This document shows, piece after piece, positions 20,729 through 28,784 of a DNA stretch of 64,000 nucleotides. Positions within the stretch are counted from its first letter, which is position 1. Each line of letters starts with the position of its first letter. This DNA comes from Agrocybe praecox. Taxonomy: Eukaryota; Basidiomycota; Agaricomycetes; Agaricales; Agrocybaceae. The notes below the pieces were generated by a model. It had not been told where the DNA came from and made no database searches. It saw nothing but the letters and a program-made list of their open reading frames with translations. The position numbers and the translations under genes were made by a program. The stretch is taken from NCBI GenBank assembly GCA_964017145.1, contig OZ024852.1:1-64000 (forward strand), written 5' to 3'.

Positions 20729-21927
20729 GTTCAAGGATAGGACCACCTGCAGCTGGGGCTAAGAGAATAAGTCCGAGAACAGCTACGAACCTTGAGAACA
20801 ATAACAGCAGGAGTAAAGGGATGTTTAGTAAAGAAAAGAAAAGTGTCAGATTCGATAAAGAACCAGAAGTTCCTAGAGAAGAGACACGACCAGAAAATAG
20901 TAAAAAGAGCGAGACCAAAAGACCGTTGTTACCTTACATAGATGTACCGCCTATGTCTAGAGTATCGAGGCCTACGAATACTTCCTCGGACGAGAAGAAA
21001 GAGGAAAGACCCGTGCCTGCGTACCGTACTAGGGCACCTGTGGAAGATAGCACGGACGGAAATAAAATGGTGGACGACATATTGGATATGTCCATATCAG
21101 TACCATTAAAACACTTAGTGGGAAGTGCGCCACACATACGAGAGGCGTTAAGAAAGAATTTTACGAAAACTAGACAAGCAGTGCTTATGGAGGAGATCCT
21201 AGAAGATGATCATGAAACAGAGATGTGTTCCAAGGGACACGAGGAACTTCCCCTGTATCATGAAATCGAGACAGGCTTAGCTGTAGAACAGTTGCCGGTT
21301 TCTCAATTCCTCCTAGCAAAAGATTGTCCAAGCTTGAGTAACCTTCCTGCAGACGCCATTGTAGCCAGTGACCCTTATTATCAGTTTGCGCTCGAACATA
21401 ACGGAGCCGTACCCAAGGAACCTTATAGGGACCGTGCTAGGAACGCTGAAAGTCTTCGGGAGATTCAAGTGCAAATTAATAATGTAGGATTCGAAAATGC
21501 TATCTTAGACAGTGGATCTCAGATTGTATCTATGTCACAACAAGTCGCTGTAGAGATGGGATTATCCTGGAACCCTTCCCTTAGCATAAATATGCAAAGT
21601 GCCAACAACCAGTTAGAACGGACTCTAGGAATCGCAGAGAACGTAAAAATAATGGTTGGAGGGATAGTGGTCTATCTACAGATACATATCGTCAGGAACC
21701 CGCCTTACAGGGTGCTCCTAGGAAAGCCTTTTGACACGGTTACGACGAGTGTAGTAAAGACTATGACGGACGGATATGTGGAGGTTCTCTTGACTGATCC
21801 TAACTCCAAGAGGCGAGTAGTAATTCCTACTTATGCTCGAGGAAAGGGACCGATTGAGCTGCAAAAAGAAAAGTTTGACGAGAAAGTGGTGGAACTACCG
21901 CCTAAGTCTCCAGACGACCCTTTTTAA
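20722..21927 (+). CDS. Aspartic protease domain of the polyprotein
   Basis: Reached from gag by a -1 shift at 20716-20722; the frame stays open for 33 codons upstream of its first ATG (20821), which argues for expression as a Gag fusion rather than from that ATG. The catalytic signature is A-I-L-D-S-G-S (Asp at nt 21508-21510) followed by a hydrophobic stretch; farther on, near nt 21710, V-L-L-G-K-P matches the hydrophobic-G segment that closes retropepsin folds. The first 200 residues are charged and probably linker. It cleaves the polyprotein. The frame ends at TAA 21925-21927 directly after a second slippery heptamer. Confidence 0.85.
   Translation, partial: SLSSRIGPPAAGAKRISPRTATNLENNNSRSKGMFSKEKKSVRFDKEPEVPREETRPENSKKSETKRPLLPYIDVPPMSRVSRPTNTSSDEKKEERPVPAYRTRAPVEDSTDGNKMVDDILDMSISVPLKHLVGSAPHIREALRKNFTKTRQAVLMEEILEDDHETEMCSKGHEELPLYHEIETGLAVEQLPVSQFLLAKDCPSLSNLPADAIVASDPYYQFALEHNGAVPKEPYRDRARNAESLREIQVQINNVGFENAILDSGSQIVSMSQQVAVEMGLSWNPSLSINMQSANNQLERTLGIAENVKIMVGGIVVYLQIHIVRNPPYRVLLGKPFDTVTTSVVKTMTDGYVEVLLTDPNSKRRVVIPTYARGKGPIELQKEKFDEKVVELPPKSPDDPF
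21918..21924 (+). promoter_or_regulatory. -1 frameshift heptamer, protease to pol
   Basis: C CCT TTT in the protease frame is an exact X XXY YYZ heptamer and abuts the TAA stop. A -1 slip enters the pol frame, which is open from here to 25742. Confidence 0.75.
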
Positions 21928-24900
21928 ATTGCCTTAATGAACTGGAAGACCAGGGAGAGGCGGCAGTTGTTTTTGAATATGATCATAAAACCGGAGAAAT
22001 AAAAATAGAATCGTATACGACACAGGTGGATAAGAAAGCATTTTCCAAGGATGGCCTAAGAAATGTTTTCTTGTCAAGAGCAGTAGATAGCGAGCATGTA
22101 GAGACTGCGGACAAAAGAAAGTTCCAGATTTATCTACAAGATATTAAACCAGAGGTTAAAGAGAATGAACCTTCCGCTTCAGTTTTCCTAGGAAAAAAGT
22201 ACAAACCGGTAGACAAGAAAGTCCGACCGGTTTACACTGAACTTCCAGAAAACTTGAGAATCCATCGAAATATTAAAGGGGATCCATTGCAGGATATGCC
22301 ACCCTTAAGTGTTAATCCACCAGACTTCCAACCAACAGGAAGGTACACCGAGGAACGCATGAAAGCCTTTGACGCTAAGCACGAAGGGGACTTTCTGTGG
22401 TCCGAGGAACGGAAATCAATACACGAGCTACTTATGAACCAGAACGAAGCTTTCGCTTGGGATGATTCGGAAAGAGGAAAATTCAAGGAGGAGTTCTTTC
22501 CACCGGTCATTATGCCTACGGTAGAACACACTCCTTGGGTGTTTAAAAACATTCCAATTTCACCAGGATTGTACGAACCATTGTGCGAGTTAATCCGATC
22601 TAAGCTAAAAAGTGGAGTAATGGAACCTTCATGCTCGTCCTATCGCTCGAGATGGTTTGCTGTATTAAAGAAAGATGGGAAAAGTCTTCGAATAGTCCAA
22701 AGCTTGGAACCTTTGAACGCTGTTACTATAGCACACTCAGGTGTTCCACCAGCTGCGGAAGAGCTCGCTATTCACTTCTGTGGACGTGCTTGTGTTGGAA
22801 TGGGAGATTTGTACGTTGGATATGATGAGAGAACTTTAGCTGAAAGCTCTAGGGATCTTACCACTTTCCAATCACCCTTTGGAGCGCTTAGGTTAACCAC
22901 CTTACCAATGGGTTGGACAAACTCAGTACCTATATTCCATGACGATGTAACCCATATCTTACAGGATGAAATTCCTGAGTACACAAGTCCATATATCGAC
23001 GACGTAGGTTTCCGAGGACCGGCCTCTCGTTACCAAAATGAGGATGGGACCTATGAAGTGTTACCCGAGAACCCTGGCATTAGGAAATTCGTTTGGGAAC
23101 ACTTACAAAATGTAAATCGAATTATACAACGGATGAAATACTCTGGAGGAACTTTCTCCGGGTATAAAACCGTCATATGCGCAGATGCTGTAGAAGTAGT
23201 AGGACATTTATGTTCCTCGGATGGACGTAAGCCTACTGAGAGTCGAGTTAAGGTTATCCTCGATTGGGGACCTTTGAAAAATGTGTCGGATGTGCGCTCC
23301 TTCTATGGAACTTGCGGAGTATTGAGAGCATATATTCCTAGGTTTGCAGATCGTGCAAAACACATCCACAAGCTAATGCGAGCAGGAGTACCTTTCGAAT
23401 GGGGTCCTGATCAAGAAAAGAGTATGCAGTTAATGAAGGAAGGGGTCCGAGATGCTCAGTGCTTAAAGCCTATAGACTATCATGGTCAGGGAGATATAGT
23501 ACTAGCAGTGGACACTTCTTATATTGCAGCAGGCTGGTACATCTACCAAGAGGATAGTCAAGATCCTAGGAAACGCTACTATGTTACCTTTGGATCTCAG
23601 TCCTTGGAAGAACACGAAGCTAGATACTCTCAGCCTAAACGAGAACTCTACGGACTCAAATTAGCACTTGAGAAAAATAGAAAACATTTAATTGGAGTCC
23701 GAAAGTTGATTGTCGAGACGGATGCTAAGTATATCGCTGGAATGCTTCGCAATCCCGATCTTATGCCTAATGCTACAATCAATCGCTGGATCGATCAAAT
23801 TGGGATGTATCATTTTACTCTAAGGCATGTACCAGGAAAGACATTCGGGCCTGACGGACTCTCTAGGAGGCCAAGGCAGCCCAATGATCCACCCTTAAGG
23901 GAGGCTGGTTCCGAGGAAATGGAGCCAGAAGCGCCCATCAAAATAGAGTTTGCGGATCCTAATGGGCCTATGCCGTTGGAAACCGAGACCTTCAAAGATA
24001 AGATAGATTCCCGAGGAGGATATCTACAGGAGGTTTCTGAACCATTACCATTAGAATCTTTCATTAGTCTAATAGAAAAAGACGATGAGTACGAGGGCAT
24101 TGCTAGAGACGTCGAAGACTTTTCAGAAGAGCTTGCTAAAGCAGATGAGTTTCGTATGTCGGAAAAAGCTTTCCTAGAAGAACACATCAGTCGAAATAAA
24201 GAGGCTCTAGGAGAAGAGAGATGTGCTTATGTGCAACAGCTAGTATCTACACTTATGTTACCCGAGGAAAACGAATTTAAGAAAATACGATATCCCGAGG
24301 AACATAGGTCGGACACAGCTAAAGCACAAGACCACAAGTTAGATTGGGTGATGGAATGGCACAAGGATCGATCCTTCAGACCGATAGGGATGTCCGAGAA
24401 ACAGTATAAACGTTTTATAACATTAGCAAAACGATTCATACTATTCGAGGAACGTTTGTATCGAAGGGGAGATGGAACCAAGCACCGATTAGTGGTCTCC
24501 AAAGATAAAAGGATGTACATGTTGACGGCTGCGCATGATCATGTGGGGCACCGAGGATTCTATGCGACTAATCAGTTGCTAGTGGAACGATTTTGGTGGC
24601 CAGAAATGGAGAAAGATGTGAACTGGTTCGTTAAGACATGTCATAATTGTCAGGAAAGACAAAAGACATTAATAAGAATAAAACCATCTATTACACATAC
24701 CCCTTCTATTTTTCAAAGTATGCATGCGGACTGTATCAACATGACTCCTCCATCGAACGGTTGCTCGTATATTGTCCATGGAAGGTGCGCTCTATCTTCT
24801 TATATGGAAGGGCGACCCTTAAAAAAGGAAAATGGCAAGTCAATCGGTCAATGGATCTGGGAAGACATCATTTGTAGATGGGCTTGTATGGTGGAGTTCA

Positions 24901-25742
24901 TAACAGACAATGGGGGACCATTTTTAGCTGCTGCACGATGGCTCGAGGAAAAATATGGGATTAAGGGAATTCGTATTTCACCCTATAACTCGAAGGCCAA
25001 TGGCGCTATAGAAAGACCACATTGGGATGTCAGACAAATGCTGTACAAAATGCTAGGAAAAGACGATGTGAACAAGTGGTTCTGGTTCTTTCCTTACATT
25101 AAGTGGGCAGATAGAGTAACGGTCAGGAAACGTCTAGGATGTTCACCTTTCTTCATGGTAACAGGGGCATCACCAATTCTACCTTTAGACGCCCAAGAAG
25201 CTACTTGGTTGGTTAAACCTCCTGAGCGAATTTTATCAGATGAAGAGTTAATTGGATTCCGAGCAAAAGCGCTCGCCAAACATAAACTTCATGTGGATGA
25301 GATGCGCAAAAGGGTAGACCAAGATAAATACGAGCGTCTATTGAAATATGAGCAAGACCACAAAGCTGTCATCAAGGACTACGTTTTTAAACCAGGAGAT
25401 TTGGTTTTGGTACGGAATACTACCATAGAAAAATCCTTGGATAAGAAAATGAAACCTAGGTACCTAGGACCGATGATTGTCATACGACGAACTCGGGGAG
25501 GGTCCTATATAGTCGCTGAAATGAATGGAGCGGTCTTACAAAATAAAATTGGAGCCTTCAGAGTAGTACCATACTATGCTAGAGAACATCTAGAACTACC
25601 TGAGTCGATTCAGACTCTGATAGATATGCCAACTTCGGCACTAGATTTGATTGAGAATGGACCCGAGGATGTGTACGACCCGATACTAGGAGAAGTGACT
25701 CTCCGAGGATCGACTTCAGAAAACGAAAATGAAAATGAGTAA
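21924..25742 (+). CDS. pol: Pol: reverse transcriptase, RNase H and integrase
   Basis: No ATG lies near the start of this frame; it is entered by a -1 slip at 21918-21924 and is open to TAA at 25740-25742 (about 1272 codons). The reverse transcriptase has motif A as G-M-G-D-L-Y-V-G-Y-D, the block L-P-M-G-W-T-N-S and the catalytic Y-I-D-D at 22992-23003. RNase H follows, with A-V-D-T-S near 23510, an A-R-Y-S-Q-P-K-R-E-L-Y-G-L-K block and V-E-T-D-A near 23715. A linker of about 170 residues precedes the integrase, which has an H-x3-H...C-x2-C zinc module (24534-24655), a D-x-D-like M-H-A-D-C, the F-I-T-D-N-G-G-P-F block and a final Glu in G-A-I-E-R-P. The C-terminus has a GPY/F-like K-P-R-Y-L-G-P motif and no chromodomain. 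Domain order defines Ty3/Gypsy. All key residues are present. Confidence 0.95.
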   Translation, partial: LNCLNELEDQGEAAVVFEYDHKTGEIKIESYTTQVDKKAFSKDGLRNVFLSRAVDSEHVETADKRKFQIYLQDIKPEVKENEPSASVFLGKKYKPVDKKVRPVYTELPENLRIHRNIKGDPLQDMPPLSVNPPDFQPTGRYTEERMKAFDAKHEGDFLWSEERKSIHELLMNQNEAFAWDDSERGKFKEEFFPPVIMPTVEHTPWVFKNIPISPGLYEPLCELIRSKLKSGVMEPSCSSYRSRWFAVLKKDGKSLRIVQSLEPLNAVTIAHSGVPPAAEELAIHFCGRACVGMGDLYVGYDERTLAESSRDLTTFQSPFGALRLTTLPMGWTNSVPIFHDDVTHILQDEIPEYTSPYIDDVGFRGPASRYQNEDGTYEVLPENPGIRKFVWEHLQNVNRIIQRMKYSGGTFSGYKTVICADAVEVVGHLCSSDGRKPTESRVKVILDWGPLKNVSDVRSFYGTCGVLRAYIPRFADRAKHIHKLMRAGVPFEWGPDQEKSMQLMKEGVRDAQCLKPIDYHGQGDIVLAVDTSYIAAGWYIYQEDSQDPRKRYYVTFGSQSLEEHEARYSQPKRELYGLKLALEKNRKHLIGVRKLIVETDAKYIAGMLRNPDLMPNATINRWIDQIGMYHFTLRHVPGKTFGPDGLSRRPRQPNDPPLREAGSEEMEPEAPIKIEFADPNGPMPLETETFKDKIDSRGGYLQEVSEPLPLESFISLIEKDDEYEGIARDVEDFSEELAKADEFRMSEKAFLEEHISRNKEALGEERCAYVQQLVSTLMLPEENEFKKIRYPEEHRSDTAKAQDHKLDWVMEWHKDRSFRPIGMSEKQYKRFITLAKRFILFEERLYRRGDGTKHRLVVSKDKRMYMLTAAHDHVGHRGFYATNQLLVERFWWPEMEKDVNWFVKTCHNCQERQKTLIRIKPSITHTPSIFQSMHADCINMTPPSNGCSYIVHGRCALSSYMEGRPLKKENGKSIGQWIWEDIICRWACMVEFITDNGGPFLAAARWLEEKYGIKGIRISPYNSKANGAIERPHWDVRQMLYKMLGKDDVNKWFWFFPYIKWADRVTVRKRLGCSPFFMVTGASPILPLDAQEATWLVKPPERILSDEELIGFRAKALAKHKLHVDEMRKRVDQDKYERLLKYEQDHKAVIKDYVFKPGDLVLVRNTTIEKSLDKKMKPRYLGPMIVIRRTRGGSYIVAEMNGAVLQNKIGAFRVVPYYAREHLELPESIQTLIDMPTSALDLIENGPEDVYDPILGEVTLRGSTSENENENE

Positions 25743-25800
25743 AAAGACAAATATATTATGAGTCTACTCGAATATAGCTTGTACCCTAGGAAGGATAAGA

Positions 25801-27161
25801 CTAGTCCTTTTTAGCGTCAACCTGAGCTTTCTCGAGGGAGACGATTTGGCGCTGAATGAATTGACGCTGCCCAACAGACTGCCAGATCTGGTAGTCAACA
25901 TCCTGAGCACTGTCCCGGAGACACCTAAGGTGACGCTCAAGTGCAGCGACATCGCGGTTTTGAGGGAACTTCGCAGTGATGCTCTCAGCAATGTTCATAG
26001 CGACGGCTGTAGATTGAGGCGAGAAGGTGTTTGGAAGAATAGTGTTCTCGAGGGTAACTAAAGCAAGAAAATTAGTATCCGAGGAACAAAACACATAAGA
26101 GAAAATCAAAACGTACTGTCCACAGTATCCTTGGTTTTGCTCTTCTTGACCGACTTGGACGCTTTCTTGTAAGATCCAGAGTCTGTAGCAATTCCAGGAA
26201 CGTCCTCGAACTCGAGCATGCGAGTTTCAGCACGTTTCTCGGCCTTGGAAGGTTTCGAGGAAGAGGAAGCCTCCGGCTGGTACGAGTAATGAATCAGTCC
26301 CAATTTCCTAGGAAGAGAAATAAGGTACTTGCCTTGGGAGAGAGGACCTCTCTTTTAGATCCTTTACCTTTGCGGCTCTGCGACGCGGGGGGAGCGCTGA
26401 CAATAGAAGCCACCTCCACCATGTCGTCGTCGACTTGCATAGCCTGCACCGCGTGAATAAGGTTCATAAGGAAAGGGGATAGGGTTTTCATTACCTCGTC
26501 AGAAGTCAGCTCAAAATTAGAGGTAGTAGAAGATACGACCTCTACCTCTTCCGAGTCAACCTTCTCTTTATACAAACGACCAGAGCGTTGTTTGTTCTAA
26601 CGAAAAGCGTCAGTCAAAACGATCCGAGGAAGTAAAAGGAATGGACATACCGCGGTGTGTGCTCCATTATCTGCAACCTCAGGGTCCGCAGTTGTGGCTT
26701 TTTCGACAGTTTCGGACGAAGTCTTCTTCTTCAGATTCATGAATGGAGGACCGCCGGGGCAGTAGAGACCAGTAGAAGTGCGCTTGGCATAGATGAACTT
26801 GATGAGAAGGCTAACGGACTGGGCCTCCTTGGAGAACCTCCTGGAATACTCGCTGCCTAAGCGTACGAGTGCTGCAAGAGAATCTCGGAGATTGAACACC
26901 AAGTCAAACGCCTCTTGTCCAGCGAGCCAGACGTTGTCTGACTGTTCGAACCAGGGAGCCTGAGCGATGTCGAGGGAAGCGTGTTAAGCAGAGAAGAGCG
27001 GTCCTAGGAAGGTCACTTACAAGTTTCTCGCAGATGAGAGCCAAGTGAGCGGAGGCTGACTCGCCATTTTTCTCCGAGGAAATGGTTTCGGCTTTGGCAA
27101 GGTGGTATTGCACACCTACCGCAGCTTTTACCTCGAGGACGCTGGGAGAAAGGTCGGGCAT
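25801..27161 (-). CDS. Antisense gene C of the retrotransposon, 376 aa
   Basis: Five exons on the minus strand join in phase: 27161-27021, 26959-26651, 26596-26333, 26276-26117 and 26057-25801. Introns are 61, 54, 56 and 59 nt. The third is a GC-AG intron with the textbook donor AAG|GCAAGT; no GT donor would keep the frame. The protein has a helical N half (block V-W-L-A-G-Q-E-A-F-D-L-V-F-N-L), a Ser/Lys-rich middle with two basic nuclear-signal-like runs (KGKGSKR; KKASKSVKKSKTK) and a helical C-terminal segment (block L-E-R-H-L-R-C-L-R-D). No enzyme motif is seen and I do not recognise the family. A TATAAAGG box lies 70 nt upstream. The stop is 58 bp beyond the pol stop, so pol and gene C converge tail to tail. 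Confidence 0.75.
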
Positions 27162-27206
27162 GCAAGAAAAAGCGTGTACCGGGAAGATAGCACCTTGGTG
27201 TTGAAT

Positions 27207-27238
27207 CCTAGGACCTCGAAAATCGACCCGCCTTTATA
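27207..27238 (-). promoter_or_regulatory. Gene C promoter: TATA box and GGGTCGATTTTC/CCTAGG element
   Basis: On the minus strand TATAAAGG (27238-27231) is followed by GGGTCGATTTTC and CCTAGG (27229-27207), ending 45 nt upstream of the gene C ATG. The 12-base GGGTCGATTTTC is repeated exactly upstream of gene A. Confidence 0.55.
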
Positions 27239-27590
27239 GTGCTGTGGTAAAATTTAACAGAGTCGTCATTCCGAGGAACCATGTGGCCCCGCTCGGGAGG
27301 ACATGTGCGCGAGGAGACACAACAATGAAAATTTTACTCGGACTACGAGAGCGGAAGTGCAAATTGTATTGAGGAGCGAGTTGGAGCGTAATGGCTGCAT
27401 ATGGGCAACGGTGGATCGATCAAAAAAGGGGTACAGTACAAATACTACTCTACTGATCGAATGAAAACTTCACCATTCCGGTGAAGCGCATTTGGAACCC
27501 TAGGAATGAAGCCCGCTCTGGAAAAACTCTTCTAAGATATTTGGCCTTGGTGCCACATGCGAAACTTGAAAATGCGCTGAAGTTTGCTGG
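27239..27590. other. Spacer between antisense genes B and C
   Basis: No reading frame of note. It carries one CCTAGG, one CCGAGGAAC and is the likely upstream control region of gene C. Confidence 0.4.
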
Positions 27591-28440
27591 TTAGTGCGAG
27601 TGGAGCGTTGGATGCGAGGAACGATTCAAGGCGATCCCCCCACGAACCGCCGCGCGACTGAAACCCAGTTGCATTAATAATTTAATCCGAGGACAGTTCT
27701 TGCGATCATAACGTACCATTACAGTACGCTCGGAACACCTAGGAAGTGTGTGGTCGAATAAAACACGACATATCCAGGCGTTCATCGGCGAGGCAGTGAA
27801 ATTCATGTACCATATGACCACCCAGTGAAAGCTAATGTCAATGAATATGTGTCCAAGCTCTGTGCCGTACTTGATGTCGTCGGGATGGAATTGCATCTAA
27901 GAGGAGTGAGTTCTCCTCGCATACAACATAAGGACGACGAGTTGGTCTTACCAAGGCAGCGGTTACCTTGAGTATGAGCTCCAGGGGAGGCAAGTTACGC
28001 TCCTTTTGGGGTTCCTCGGTACCGTTGGCAGGATTGGAAAGTGCTTCGTCCAGGCGTTGTTTGGCGCTGACAAGTGCGAACCATCGTTGATCAGTTCCTA
28101 GGAACGTTACTCGAGCAGGATTAGCCTGGATAGGCGTCTCTAGCAAATCGTCAAGTATGTCCAGATACAACATAGCCTCAGTTTGATACTGGTCCATGGT
28201 ATCTGACAATGCTTGGGGGTTGAAGATGACTCCTAGGGGTGGGTAGACGGACATAGCCAAGGAGCCGTCGAGGTTCAGCCTTTCGTTTGTCGCACCTTTT
28301 ATGGGCCCCTGGAAGATCGCGCTGGATACTTTTGTTGCACGCGGCCACACGGAATTAGGCCATCATTTTTTTTCCAATCTGGGAAGATGATTAGCCGTTT
28401 TTGGTTGTGCTGCTAAGCGAAACACGGGCATCTCCGGCAT
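27591..28440 (-). pseudogene. Antisense gene B of the retrotransposon, with in-frame stop
   Basis: The minus-strand frame starts at ATG 28440-28438, meets TGA at 28365-28363 after 25 codons just past an A8 run, then stays open to a GT donor at 27951. A 55-nt intron (27951-27897) leads in phase to exon 2 (27896-27591). The protein-like sequence continues straight through the TGA, so either the stop is a recent lesion or translation starts at the in-frame ATG 28254, giving 202 residues. Visible blocks are D-Q-Y-Q-T-E-A-M-L-Y-L-D-I-L-D-D-L-L and H-P-D-D-I-K-Y-G-T. No known domain. Read-through of the TGA or a slip on the A8 run are alternatives. Confidence 0.55.
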
Positions 28441-28450
28441 ATCAGATTTT

Positions 28451-28462
28451 CCTAGGTCGACC
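28451..28462 (-). promoter_or_regulatory. GGTCGA-CCTAGG site upstream of gene B
   Basis: On the minus strand GGTCGACCTAGG lies 10 nt upstream of the gene B ATG, an overlapping form of the composite seen near genes A and C and in the LTR. Confidence 0.35.
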
Positions 28463-28477
28463 GGGAGGTCGCTTCTT

Positions 28478-28491
28478 TAAGTTGGGGGGAG
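28478..28491 (+). other. Internal copy of the polypurine tract
   Basis: TAAGTTGGGGGGAG matches the terminal polypurine tract at 31172-31185 over all 14 bases but is not followed by an LTR. It lies between gene B and gene A. Confidence 0.6.
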
Positions 28492-28784
28492 CCGGCCTAC
28501 CAGCCAACAGAGATATCCTAGCAACTTGGAAGAGCCGTCTTCTTTTAAGTTTCTCAAGGGCTTATAAGTTTTCTTGAAATACTTAAGGGAGATTCTTAGA
28601 AATGTTGTGCAAAGTAAACGAACAAGAAAAAAGATTATAAATTTCGTTGGGGCAAAGAACCCGCAAAAAGGGATATACGTTGTACAAAAATATAAAGAAC
28701 CCCGACCTACGAAAACGCTACTCTAGAAAATGAATAAGACATAGTGTTCTAATTTAATAGAACCGAAAAGATTTTCTAGGAGAG
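28492..28784. other. Spacer between antisense genes A and B
   Basis: AT-rich and without a gene; it follows the stop codon of gene A on the minus strand and probably holds its 3' end. Confidence 0.4.

Noticed and set aside
20821..20823. Independent ATG start for the protease frame
   Set aside because: The frame is open far upstream to the gag slippery site, which is the better explanation for its expression.
22026..22028. GTG as start codon of pol
   Set aside because: The pol frame is open upstream to the second slippery heptamer, and GTG initiation there is unnecessary in a eukaryote.
25403..25742. Chromodomain at the integrase C-terminus
   Set aside because: The GPY/F-like K-P-R-Y-L-G-P block is present, but the acidic tail after it lacks the aromatic cage residues of a chromodomain.
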